Shown in pieces: positions 6,901 through 13,851 of a stretch of DNA of 17,252 bases (its first letter is position 1; each line of letters opens with the position of its first letter). The position numbers and the translations under genes were made by a program. The notes beneath the pieces were generated by a model that worked only from the letters and a program-made list of their open reading frames with translations, was not told the DNA's origin and did not search any database. The DNA comes from Pseudomonadota bacterium (GTDB lineage Bacteria > Myxococcota > UBA9042 > PHBI01), in contig SXIE01000340.1 of assembly GCA_005772945.1 (NCBI GenBank), positions 1 through 17,252 on the forward strand, read 5' to 3'.

Positions 6901-9432
6901 GAGCTGCAGCTGGCCGTGGGCGACGACTGCGAGGACGGCAACGACTGCACCTCGCACGTGTGCTCGGCGGGCGGCGGGTGCGCCGCGCCGGTGGCCGAGA
7001 CGGGGCTGCCGTGCATGCCCGCCGATCTGTGCAAGCCCGCCGGGGTCTGCGCCGCGGGCGAGTGCGCGTCGACCGGCAATACGTGCGTCGAAGAGGCGCT
7101 GTCGACGACGACGCCGACCTGGCGACCGGCGCCGACCGCGTTCGGCAGCGGGGGCTATGCGGTCGAGACGAACGGGACCTGGGTGCGCGGCACCGACGCG
7201 AACGACAGCCGCGCGAACGAATGGACCACGGTCAACGTGCCAGCCGGAACCCTGGGAACGCGGACCATGGACGCGCATCCGATCGCCACGGCGGACGGCA
7301 ACCTGTTCGCCTTGGCGATGAACAACTGCACGTATGGCGGCCACCCCAACAACTACGATTCGTGCGCTATCGTCGCCCAGCGCATCGCGCCCGACGGCAC
7401 CGTGACCACGAGCCCGGCCGGCGGCATCATCGGCAACAACGGCTGCGGCAGCATCGTCCCGCCCAAGGGACACGCGCTCGAGCTTGCGGGGAATCGCGTC
7501 GCGATCGTGAGCTCGAGCTACCGCTACTACACCAGCACATATGGCTGCACGGCCGCCAACTCGGGCATTTCGCTCCTGCCGGTGGACGGGCTCGGGAGCG
7601 CCACGGTGCTCGTCCCGGGCACCGACTTCCCGACCGCGACGTCCTCCTATTCGGTCGTCAACGCCGCCTTCGACGCCGCCGCGACCCCGGCCGGTTCCTC
7701 GACGTTCGCGCTGGTCTGGGTGTCACAACCCGCGACGACGCTCTACGTTCGGCGCTCGACCTGGTCCGCCGGCGTCTTGACGAGCGGTACGAAGATTACG
7801 GTCGCCACCGCGACCACCACCATCTCGACGCCGCACGTGGCGTCCTTCTCGGACGGCAGCTTTCTGGTCGGGTGGAGCGATAACGGCGACGCCTGGTTCC
7901 AGCCCTTCGACAGCGACGGCGTCAAGGTCGGCGCAGCGATCCGGGCCAACGACGTCCAGAGCGGCACCCAGACCCTCGGCGGCCTCGCCACGTTCTCGGA
8001 CTTCGGGTTCGTGGCCATCTGGGAGGACGGACGCTCCGACGGCAACGGCAACCAGGGGATCCGAGCGCAGCTGTTCGACGCGGCGGCGGTGCCCGAGAGT
8101 GCGGCGTTCAACCTGAACGCGTATTCGGCGGGGCAGCAGGGGTTCTCGGCGGTCGCCGCCCTCGAGGATGATCAGTGGGTCGCGACCTGGTACGACCCGA
8201 CGCTCGTGCAGATCATGACGCGACGCTTCGAGCGGGACGGCACGACGACGCCGGGGATCCGCGAGATGCCGCCGACCCAGACCACGGCCGGCGATCAGTC
8301 GCGCCCCCGGGCGGCGAGCTCGAAGCAGGGAACGACGCTGCTCGTCTGGGACACGCCGCTCTACACGAACAAATCGACCGAGATCGGCGGACGCCTCCTG
8401 GGCCGCTCGGTGCTCGGCGAGCCGCGCGCCCTGACCGAGGAGCTCCAGCTCAACACGCTGATCGACTCGACGCAGAAGAACGCGGTCGTGGCGGGCGGGG
8501 ACGATCGCTTCGTCGTCGCCTGGGAGTCGCTCAGCGAGGACGGCAACGCCTACGGGATCGTCGCGCGGATCTTCGACGCGCAGGCCGCGCCGGTGACCGA
8601 TGCGTTCATCGTCAACACGGTCCGCACGGGCAACCAGCAGAAGCCGGCGGTCGCCATCCGCAACAACCCGCAAGGCGGGCAGCTCATCGTCATCGCGTGG
8701 CACGGCCCGGTCGGCACCGACACCGGCGAGATCCGAGCCAAGGTCTACGACGCGAACGGAGTCGAGCTCGTGGCCGAGACGCTCGTCAACGCGACCTCGA
8801 CCAGCAGCCAGCAAGCCCCGGCGGTCGCGCCCTGGGGCGCCGGGTTCCTGTTCGGTTGGGAGTCGAGTGCGAGCGGCGACAACGACCTCTTCATGCGGCC
8901 GGCGACCGTGAACGGCGCGGCGTTCGCGTTCGGCGTCGAGGCGCAAATCAACGCGACCATGACCGGGGACCAGAAGAACCTCGCGCTGGCCGTCGCGCCG
9001 ACGGGGTATGCGGCGGCCTGCTGGGAGACCCCGGATGCGAGCGCGGGGCTGGACATCAAGTGCTCGACGTTCAAGCCGACGACCTTGGCCACGCAGGTGG
9101 CCGAGTTCAGCCCGGCCACGACCGTCGCGGGGACGCAGCAGAGCGTGGCGCTGGCCCACGACTCGAGCGGCCGCCTGGTCGCGGTCTGGGAGAGCGACGG
9201 GATCGACGTGGGCGGCAAGGCGATCCTCGCGCGGGCGTTCAGCGCGCTCGGAGTGGTCACGGGCCCGCGCGTCATGGCCAACCGCTTCCAGGCGGGCGAC
9301 CAGACGCGCCCGTTCGTGGCGCCGCTGCCGGGGCTCGATGTGTGGCTCGGTTGGCAGAGCGCCGCGCAGGATGGCGACGGGGCGAGCGTCGTCGTGCGCC
9401 TGCTCGGCGGGGATCTCCCCGGCCTGCCCTGA
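3910..9432 (+). CDS. Giant secreted multidomain surface protein (Ig-like array, Cys-rich segment, propeller-like C-terminus)
   Basis: The protein has 1,840 residues. ATG 3910 is preceded by AAGAAGGGAG at 3894-3903. The N-terminus is a signal peptide ending near SACGG (Cys23), so it is possibly a lipoprotein. An Ig-like module without Cys spans about 52-147 and another 150-240. Eight further modules of 85-105 residues run to about 1005, most with the immunoglobulin signature Cys...Trp...Cys (e.g. Cys557, Trp576, Cys608) and linked by N-x-x-P or similar turns. Nine Cys lie between 1007 and 1059, with spacings like the C-x4-6-C modules of myxobacterial surface proteins. Residues from about 1075 to the end carry WD/FG-GAP-like blades of the form 'VVAWE-DG-GI-AR-FDA' and 'N-GDQ-P-VA', suggesting one or more beta-propellers. 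No LPxTG, autotransporter barrel or type 9 sorting domain is seen. A role in adhesion or surface structure is inferred. It is probably a single-gene transcript. Confidence 0.9.
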   Translation: MGALRSPWLFVSSFLAFNAASACGGADDVQRHASDDVPGDTGQGQEVSASGPSLTLVAPLADTVVRAGDAVALTVLVAEAGADLSTLSVTWTSDRQSGTVARVDTDAGGRATTSVTALAPGRHTLTATVSDPQLRTASATVHITVDGAPSGLVVDITPAAPTTLDDLAAVVTTPAVDPDGDALTLRYQWTVDGVDAHLATATAPAARTAKGERWKVIVIASDPAGQTTSASAEVVIANSAPTCSQAIVLPSAGDTTTDIRCSCSDRDDADPNDTEADNCTFLAGGVALGTPGSCTLPASETTRGQAITCELTPGDGTDAGAPMTTSAFNVLDAPPSAPVAALAPESADATTELTCTIVTPGVDPDEADASFVSHLIAWQVNGATDTTKSTVTVVAGLLVGADGKTAHKGDKVTCSATATDGSASSRDGVSNAVTLANAVPEVGTVLVGVQGGGEAVAGATLTCNANHITDRDGDAITVTASWYVNDTLVVGQSGQTLEGDYFKKGDVVRCELAAGDGTATSDRVASKTARTIKNSLPSVDSATLSPTSATRSGTLTCSYAGWGDVDGDLPEVSYSWFLVGAGGAEASIEASGATLAASTVVAGSTVRCAVTPMNGLEAGTSVASNDATISNTAPTLGGATLGPVDPLADATLTCTATGYADVDDDAPSYTYSWTKNTQPIAGASGATLAGSFAKGDHLRCKVVASDGLASATEQTSNEVIIGNSTPALAGVTLTPTAGTTCSTFTCTPGALTDADSADATSATYRWEVNGQTLAGTAAATLSGRTFAPGDSVKCFATPYDGMVYGTEQSSGAVTVDNAAPSIANVEITPATVGVGHTLTCKSAGWTDDCTLNADATYTYAWHVNTALEAGETASTLVTNDADYAVGDAIRCQATPHDALTAGHAVSSSTVTLGQGDPTAAVVTVKAPNQAQGDVTCAITTEPKWFVNPTYTYHWSINGGPETARPATLTAAEVADCDRVTCRVVVSDANATLGSNTAELQLAVGDDCEDGNDCTSHVCSAGGGCAAPVAETGLPCMPADLCKPAGVCAAGECASTGNTCVEEALSTTTPTWRPAPTAFGSGGYAVETNGTWVRGTDANDSRANEWTTVNVPAGTLGTRTMDAHPIATADGNLFALAMNNCTYGGHPNNYDSCAIVAQRIAPDGTVTTSPAGGIIGNNGCGSIVPPKGHALELAGNRVAIVSSSYRYYTSTYGCTAANSGISLLPVDGLGSATVLVPGTDFPTATSSYSVVNAAFDAAATPAGSSTFALVWVSQPATTLYVRRSTWSAGVLTSGTKITVATATTTISTPHVASFSDGSFLVGWSDNGDAWFQPFDSDGVKVGAAIRANDVQSGTQTLGGLATFSDFGFVAIWEDGRSDGNGNQGIRAQLFDAAAVPESAAFNLNAYSAGQQGFSAVAALEDDQWVATWYDPTLVQIMTRRFERDGTTTPGIREMPPTQTTAGDQSRPRAASSKQGTTLLVWDTPLYTNKSTEIGGRLLGRSVLGEPRALTEELQLNTLIDSTQKNAVVAGGDDRFVVAWESLSEDGNAYGIVARIFDAQAAPVTDAFIVNTVRTGNQQKPAVAIRNNPQGGQLIVIAWHGPVGTDTGEIRAKVYDANGVELVAETLVNATSTSSQQAPAVAPWGAGFLFGWESSASGDNDLFMRPATVNGAAFAFGVEAQINATMTGDQKNLALAVAPTGYAAACWETPDASAGLDIKCSTFKPTTLATQVAEFSPATTVAGTQQSVALAHDSSGRLVAVWESDGIDVGGKAILARAFSALGVVTGPRVMANRFQAGDQTRPFVAPLPGLDVWLGWQSAAQDGDGASVVVRLLGGDLPGLP
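4357..6924 (+). repeat. Array of about nine tandem Ig-like coding modules
   Basis: Approximate module starts are 4357, 4639, 4921, 5236, 5527, 5818, 6094, 6376 and 6661. Modules from 4921 onward share 'LTC', an aromatic-Trp core and 'G-x-V-x-C', with the strand order of an Ig sandwich. They are divergent at DNA level, so this is an old array rather than a recent expansion. Confidence 0.75.
7114..9429 (+). repeat. Degenerate propeller-like repeats in the giant protein's C-terminal half
   Basis: Units of roughly 45-60 residues recur with a 'V-A-W-E/D' strand, a small acidic loop with 'DG', an 'R-x-F-D' strand and an 'N...Q..P.VA' turn. Clear examples are near 8003-8110, 8455-8640, 8650-8820 and 9160-9330. 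The number of blades cannot be counted reliably by eye. Confidence 0.55.
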
Positions 9433-9461
9433 GCGCGTGCTCGGGCAGGAACGCAAGGTGA

Positions 9462-9489
9462 CGTCCCGGCGCCAGAGGGCGCTGGGATG
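9462..9489 (+). terminator. Strong stem-loop after the giant gene, likely terminator
   Basis: CGTCCCGGCGCC (9462-9473) pairs with GGCGCTGGGATG (9478-9489) across an AGAG loop: 12 consecutive pairs, two of them G-U. The G-U pairs form only in RNA transcribed rightward, so the structure belongs to the plus-strand message. It starts 30 bases after the stop codon. No T-run follows, which is common in GC-rich genomes but keeps this short of certain. Confidence 0.5.
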
Positions 9490-9614
9490 ATCGCGACGGG
9501 GGGCGCCCTCGGCGAGCCGCGCGGGTCTTGATGTGGCGCAACGCTCGGCGGGGCCCGGCCAGGCATGCTCGCGCGCGTGCCCGCGAGCCCACGTCCGCCG
9601 CGCCGGCACGACCC

Positions 9615-9621
9615 AGAGGAG
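9615..9621 (+). promoter_or_regulatory. Ribosome binding site AGAGGAG that fixes the start at 9629
   Basis: A strong Shine-Dalgarno sequence 7 bases before ATG 9629. The same heptamer precedes the next gene. The longer open frame from 9533 would add a Cys/Arg-rich stretch foreign to the family. Confidence 0.75.
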
Positions 9622-9628
9622 CATCGCC

Positions 9629-10396
9629 ATGGGCTTCGTCAAGACCCGGGAAGAGCTGGCCCGTTACTACGAAACCCCGGCGCGCCTCTTTCCGGGGGCG
9701 CAGATGCTCGGCGCGCTGTTCCAGACCAAGCCGGAGATCATCGCTCGGCTCCTGCCGCCACCGCTCGAGCCGACCGACCTCCCGAATGGCTTGGTGTTCG
9801 TCGCGCAGTACCCCGAGACCAACCTCGGGCCTGGCTACCGCGAGTCGGCGCTGTTCCTGAACTGCCGTTATCGGGGGGAGGTCGGGACGTACTGCCTGGC
9901 GATGCCGATCGACAGCGAAGAGGTCCGCTGCACGAACGGGCGCGACATCTTCGGCTTCCCGAAGAAGCTGGCGACGATCGGCCTGACGCGCGACGACAAC
10001 GTGGTCCATGGCTGGGTAGAGCGCCATGGCGTCCGCTTCTTCGAGCTGCGCGTGCGTCTCACGAGCACGCTGCCCACGCTGCCGCCGACGGGTCCGAACT
10101 TCCTCTTCAAGGCGTCGCCGCGCATCGATCTCACGCCCGGCTTCGACGGACCGGTCCACCTCTGCAAACAGAAGACGGAGGTGGTCGTGAAGCGCCTCGA
10201 GATCGGCGTGCCCGAGGTGACGTTCCGAGACGCGCCGCGCGACCCCTGGTCCGAGATCGCCGTCACGCGCGTGCTCATGGGATTCTACCTCGTGAGCGAC
10301 AACACGATGCGCCCGGGCGAGGTCCTCGGCGAGGTCGATGGCGCCGCTTACCTGCCGTATTACTTCAAGATGTTGGACTTCCCGCTCGCGACGTAG
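9629..10396 (+). CDS. Acetoacetate decarboxylase family protein
   Basis: The protein has 255 residues, close to the family's usual 240-270. In the Clostridium enzyme the key motif is GRELSAYPKKL, whose first Lys forms the Schiff base with the keto acid and whose second lowers its pKa. Here residues 104-114 read GRDIFGFPKKL, so Lys112 and Lys113 match. YRESALF (70-76) matches the YTES segment carrying the active-site Glu, giving Glu72 here. The fold is therefore acetoacetate-decarboxylase-like with the catalytic Lys pair kept. Family members also include enzymes acting on other keto acids or as aldolase/dehydratases, so the substrate is uncertain. The protein is predicted cytoplasmic, with no signal peptide. 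The dehydrogenase gene follows after 11 bases, and its ribosome binding site overlaps this stop codon, so the two are translated as a unit. Confidence 0.88.
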   Translation: MGFVKTREELARYYETPARLFPGAQMLGALFQTKPEIIARLLPPPLEPTDLPNGLVFVAQYPETNLGPGYRESALFLNCRYRGEVGTYCLAMPIDSEEVRCTNGRDIFGFPKKLATIGLTRDDNVVHGWVERHGVRFFELRVRLTSTLPTLPPTGPNFLFKASPRIDLTPGFDGPVHLCKQKTEVVVKRLEIGVPEVTFRDAPRDPWSEIAVTRVLMGFYLVSDNTMRPGEVLGEVDGAAYLPYYFKMLDFPLAT

Positions 10397-10401
10397 AGGA
10401 G
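10395..10401 (+). promoter_or_regulatory. Ribosome binding site AGAGGAG overlapping the upstream stop codon
   Basis: The heptamer shares two bases with the TAG stop (10394-10396) of the decarboxylase gene and lies 6 bases before ATG 10408. This arrangement suits translational coupling. Confidence 0.75.
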
Positions 10402-10407
10402 CCGGCC

Positions 10408-11613
10408 ATGGTCGATTTCGCGGTGAACGACACGCAGAAACAGATCCTCGGCGTGGCGCGGGAGTTCGGCAGCCAGGTCCTCTACGGCGCCGAGATCGCG
10501 CTCGATCGGATCGCCGACGCCGACGAGGCGGCCGCGTCGGAGATCTTCTGGGACGTCTTGCGCCAAGCGTTCGAGCTGGGCTTCAACAAGATGGCGATCC
10601 CCGAGCGCCTCGGCGGCCTCGGGCTCGATCCGCAGACGACCGGCATGGTCTGGGAGGAGCTCGCGCGCTGGGGCCCTGGCTTCGCCGCGACGCTCATGCC
10701 CGGCGCGGTCGTGCCGCAGCTCATCTCGTTCCTTGCAGCAAACAACAAGGGTCTGGTCGACGCGTTCGTCCGGCCCTACACCGAGGACACCAGCGGCCGC
10801 CGCATCACCGCCTGGTGCAGCAGCGAGCCTGAGGTCGGCTCCGACGGCAGCAACTATCAGGACCCGCGGGTCCACCATCACACCAAGGCCGAGAAGAAGG
10901 GCGACACATTCGTCCTGACCGGCGCCAAGAGCGACTTCGTCTCCAACGGCGGCATCGCCAGCGCCTACATCGTCTTTGCGTGCGTCGATCCGACCCAAGG
11001 TTTGAAGGGCTCCGGGACGTTCGTGGTTCCGGCGGATCAGCCTGGGATCCGCAAGGGACGCGCCCTCAGCAAGGTCGGCTTGCGCGTCTTGAACCAGGCG
11101 CCCGTCTTCCTCGACGACGTCGCGGTCCCGGCGGCCAACCTCCTCTTCCCGCCCGGCCAGGGCTACCCGATGCTGCACAACTCGATCGTCACCGTCGGCA
11201 ACCTGGCCGTCGGCTATCTGGCGGTCGGGATCATGCGCGCCGCGTACGAGCACGCGCTCAAGCACGCTCAGGACCGCGTGCAATGGGGCCGCCCGATCCT
11301 CGAGCACCAGCACGTCGCCAAGAAGCTCTTCGAGTGCCACCAGGCGATCGAGGCGTCGCGCGCGTATCTGTGGAAGGGGAGCTGGCTCTCGAAGCAGGCC
11401 TTCCCGGGCGATCTCAAGACCAGCCTCGGGGCCAAGATCTTCGCGACCGAGCTGGCCGTGAAGCACACCGCCGAGATGGTGCAGGTGCTCGGCGGCTACG
11501 GGATCTCCAAGGAGTACCCGGTCGAGAAATACGCGCGCGATGCGCTGCTGCTCCGCATCATGGACGGCACCAACGAGACGCTCATGAACAAGGCGGCACA
11601 GCACCTGACTTGA
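10408..11613 (+). CDS. Acyl-CoA dehydrogenase family protein with Asp at the usual catalytic Glu position
   Basis: The protein has 401 residues, a normal length. Landmarks of the flavin-dependent family, which oxidises acyl-CoA to enoyl-CoA, appear in order: an N-terminal helical domain ending in 'ERLGGLG' (66-72), 'AWCSSEPEVGSDGSN' (135-149, the signature-1 loop near FAD), 'LTGAKSDFVSNGG' (170-182), 'RVQWGRPILEHQ' (290-301) and 'QVLGGYGISKEYPVEKYARDA' near 359-379, then 'IMDGTNETLMNKAA' (384-397). In most members the residue before GT is the catalytic Glu (Y-E-G-T); here it is Asp386. The alternative Glu position used by isovaleryl-CoA dehydrogenase (start of the helix near 257) holds His-Asn. 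Activity could be retained with Asp, altered or lost. Electrons would normally pass to electron-transfer flavoprotein, not encoded here. The gene is coupled to the decarboxylase-family gene and ends convergently with the lipoprotein gene on the other strand. Confidence 0.92.
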   Translation: MVDFAVNDTQKQILGVAREFGSQVLYGAEIALDRIADADEAAASEIFWDVLRQAFELGFNKMAIPERLGGLGLDPQTTGMVWEELARWGPGFAATLMPGAVVPQLISFLAANNKGLVDAFVRPYTEDTSGRRITAWCSSEPEVGSDGSNYQDPRVHHHTKAEKKGDTFVLTGAKSDFVSNGGIASAYIVFACVDPTQGLKGSGTFVVPADQPGIRKGRALSKVGLRVLNQAPVFLDDVAVPAANLLFPPGQGYPMLHNSIVTVGNLAVGYLAVGIMRAAYEHALKHAQDRVQWGRPILEHQHVAKKLFECHQAIEASRAYLWKGSWLSKQAFPGDLKTSLGAKIFATELAVKHTAEMVQVLGGYGISKEYPVEKYARDALLLRIMDGTNETLMNKAAQHLT

Positions 11614-11629
11614 GGCGTCGGCACCTCAA
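11610..11629. terminator. Inverted repeat shared by two convergent stop codons
   Basis: TTGAGG (11610-11615) and CCTCAA (11624-11629) form a perfect 6-bp stem with an 8-base loop. The dehydrogenase TGA (11611-11613) lies on one arm and the reverse gene's TGA (read as TCA, 11626-11628) on the other. The symmetry would let it act in both directions, but the stem is short. On the plus strand AAA follows rather than T; on the minus strand the trailing bases are not a T-run either. Confidence 0.35.
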
Positions 11630-13710
11630 AGGGCTGGGATGATGGCCACGTCGTCGAAGGTGGCCGTGATGAGGGTCGTCAGGCGATCGGTCGGATGCCC
11701 CTGCACCGAGAGCCACTTGCGCGCGGTCCGCGGCGGGCCGATGAGGGTCAGCCCGTCGTGCGCGGGGCGATAGAGCAGCGGCGCATCGTCGACCTGGAGC
11801 GTGAAGTCGCGGCCGTCCCAGTAGACCAAAAGGCGACGCGGCACGCCGATGACGGCCCGACCGTGGTCGCCGATCCACGAGCCCGCGGGGGAGCCGACGA
11901 AGGCGACGACGCGACCGCTGTAGATCGCGAGCTCGGCGAGGACGTCGCCGCGCGCGGGGTCGCCGCCCGGAACGAGGACCTCGCCGCGCCCGAAATAGCC
12001 GCCCGCGCGCGCAAGGGCGTTGCCCGCGGCGGCAGCGCTGGCGCGGCTCGAAGGGGCGCCGGCGGGCCCGGTGGGCCCGGTCGGATCGGCGACAACAATG
12101 AGCGTGGCCGTCGCAGCGAAGCCCGCGATGGTCTCGGGCGCCGCGAACGCCAGGCCCGTGTCGAAGTACGAGGTATCGCCTTGGGCCGAGGCCACGAAGG
12201 CGCCATCGACGATCGATGTCGCGAGCAGCGGCCCCAGCCAGCGGGCGTCGGCGAGGCGACCGCGGTCAAAGTCGTCCCAGGGGGCGCCATCGACGGCGAT
12301 GTCGTCGAAGGCGACGGCGACCTGGAGGTCGAGCGTGGCCGCGGGGGCGGCGGCCTCGCCGAGCGCAAAGGCGCCGAGCTCGGCGCGTGCGAGCCAGCTG
12401 AAGTCGAGAACCGGAAAGGTGCTCCAGTCGGCGGTGAAGACGCGCGCATCGACGGTCCACGTGACCGCGCGCGCTGCGGGATCGATGGCCACCTCGAGGT
12501 GGTGGCGGGCGCCGACCGCGGTCGGGATCATCAGCAGGCCGCCGTCCTGGGCCACAATCGGCGGGGTCGCGTAGTGGGTCGTGCAGGTGACGTTGGCGCA
12601 GGACCAGATGGCGGCCGTCGCGACGAGCGGCGCCGTGGGGGAGTCGCGGCCGACGGAGACATCGAGCCCGATCGTCCCCTGGCGCGAGCTGCCGCGGTAG
12701 AGCGGGTCCTGGAAGACCAGGCGCAGGACGCCCGAAACACCGCCCGTCTGGCCCTCCACGGCGGTCACCGTGACGTCGCCGGCGAAGCGCCGTAGGACCG
12801 CCAGGTCGGCATCGACCCCGAGCCCGGCGCCGACCGGGCCGCGAACACCGCGCGCATCGGCCTTCATCTCCAGCTGGCCGTCGCGGATCGCGGCGGTCGC
12901 GCGCTGGGTCGGGTCGTCGGCCCAGAGTCCGGGCGTCCGCTGAGACGCGAAGTCATCGGCCGTCGGCGTAGTCGCCATGCGATCGTTGTCGGCGTTCACG
13001 AGGCTGAGGGTCCCGCCGCCGCGCGTGAGCTTGCTGGTGACACGCGCGGTGACCTCGTAGTCGACGTGCCCGTCGCCGAGCGCATCATCGAGGCCCGTGA
13101 CGGCGATAGTTTGGAACACGTTCCAGGTATCGGGAGTGAACGTCACGGAGGCGGGTGTGACGGCGCCCTCGATGCCACCGTCGAGGGCGAGCGTGACGTC
13201 GACCGGCGGGGCCTCGGCGAGCGTCAGCGCGACCGTGACCGCCTTGCCGGCCTCCGAGGTATACCAATCGCTGGGCTCCGCGAAGGCGACCTGGACCTCG
13301 GGGCAAGCGCTCGGATCGGGCGCCTGGTCCGCCGGGTCACGCTCGTCGGGGATGCAGTCCTGGTCGACGTCGGCGCTGGCGGACTCGCGCGCGTCGATCT
13401 TTCCGTCGCCGTCGCTGTCGAGCGGTCGCGTCGTGTCGGGGCCGACCTCGACACCGTCGGGCTTGGCGTCGCCGTCGCTGTCGGCGTCGAGAGGATCGAG
13501 CCCGAGGCTCAGCTCGAGGCCGCTCGCCAGGCCGTCACCGTCGGCGTCCCCTTCCGGATCGAGGCACGCCCCGGCGTAGCACAGCCCGGACTCGCACTGC
13601 TCGCTCGCCTCGCACAGGGCCCCGAGTGGACGGCCATGGTTGGGACGGTCGGTGCAGGCGACGACCGACGCAAGAAGCGCGAGACACCGGAACGCGACGC
13701 GATGGACCAT
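11626..13710 (-). CDS. Lipoprotein with Cys-rich motif, type-3 calcium repeats, Calx-beta-like domain and duplicated jelly-roll-like units
   Basis: The protein has 694 residues. GGAGG (13715-13719) precedes ATG 13710. The signal peptide ends at SVVAC (Cys19). Residues 33-49 hold four Cys in the pattern C-x5-C-x4-C-x4-C, frequent in myxobacterial surface lipoproteins. Residues 55-125 carry DxDxDG loops (DADGDGL, DADSDGD, DSDGDGKID) of the thrombospondin type-3 kind, which bind calcium. Residues 137-240 look like a Calx-beta domain (VTVALTL...PASVTFTPDTW...QTIAVTGLDD). The rest is two related units, about 252-472 and 479-690. Each begins DDF followed by a Trp and a 'DG-x-hydrophobic' strand, and ends FDDIAV or FDDVAI, consistent with LamG/concanavalin-like sandwiches. 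No catalytic residues are recognised; glycan or surface binding is only a guess. It follows the radical SAM gene after 141 bases and may have its own promoter. Confidence 0.85.
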   Translation of the reverse strand: MVHRVAFRCLALLASVVACTDRPNHGRPLGALCEASEQCESGLCYAGACLDPEGDADGDGLASGLELSLGLDPLDADSDGDAKPDGVEVGPDTTRPLDSDGDGKIDARESASADVDQDCIPDERDPADQAPDPSACPEVQVAFAEPSDWYTSEAGKAVTVALTLAEAPPVDVTLALDGGIEGAVTPASVTFTPDTWNVFQTIAVTGLDDALGDGHVDYEVTARVTSKLTRGGGTLSLVNADNDRMATTPTADDFASQRTPGLWADDPTQRATAAIRDGQLEMKADARGVRGPVGAGLGVDADLAVLRRFAGDVTVTAVEGQTGGVSGVLRLVFQDPLYRGSSRQGTIGLDVSVGRDSPTAPLVATAAIWSCANVTCTTHYATPPIVAQDGGLLMIPTAVGARHHLEVAIDPAARAVTWTVDARVFTADWSTFPVLDFSWLARAELGAFALGEAAAPAATLDLQVAVAFDDIAVDGAPWDDFDRGRLADARWLGPLLATSIVDGAFVASAQGDTSYFDTGLAFAAPETIAGFAATATLIVVADPTGPTGPAGAPSSRASAAAAGNALARAGGYFGRGEVLVPGGDPARGDVLAELAIYSGRVVAFVGSPAGSWIGDHGRAVIGVPRRLLVYWDGRDFTLQVDDAPLLYRPAHDGLTLIGPPRTARKWLSVQGHPTDRLTTLITATFDDVAIIPAL

Positions 13711-13851
13711 GACGCCTCCGAGACCGGTGGCGGTCGCGCGTGGTCAGCCGACCGCGGAGACTGCACCGCACCGTCGTCCTTAGCATATTTCCGCGCACGC
13801 TCAGCGCCTCCGCCGGGCCCAGCGGCTCGAGCGGGCTCCCGTCGCCGCGCG
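13711..13851. other. Intergenic region, 141 bases
   Basis: It lies between the radical SAM stop and the lipoprotein start on the minus strand. The one AT-rich patch (13781-13790) reads AAATATGCTA on the minus strand; its TATGCT could be a weak -10 element, but no -35 stands at the proper distance. An imperfect 16-bp palindrome centred on GGGCCC spans 13810-13825. Function of either is unproven. Confidence 0.35.

Larger units (their letters stand above)
9433..9628. other. Intergenic region, 196 bases
   Basis: No gene is supported. The region contains the strong stem-loop at 9462-9489 and the ribosome binding site of the decarboxylase gene. No clear promoter sequence could be read, though the decarboxylase operon should start here. 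Confidence 0.5.

Noticed and set aside
4282..7473. A 1,063-codon open frame on the minus strand, opposite the Ig array
   Set aside because: Its product is dominated by Arg, Gly, Ala and Asp with no domain or signal, as expected for the complement of GC-rich coding DNA. The plus-strand frame has clear domains.
7723..9642. A 639-codon minus-strand open frame opposite the propeller region
   Set aside because: Arg-rich, featureless product; it runs through the intergenic stem-loop and has no ribosome binding site that I can see.
9565..10407. A possible 281-residue N-terminal extension of the acyl-CoA dehydrogenase
   Set aside because: The frame is open but overlaps the whole decarboxylase gene. 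The start at 10408 has a strong ribosome binding site and matches the family's normal length.
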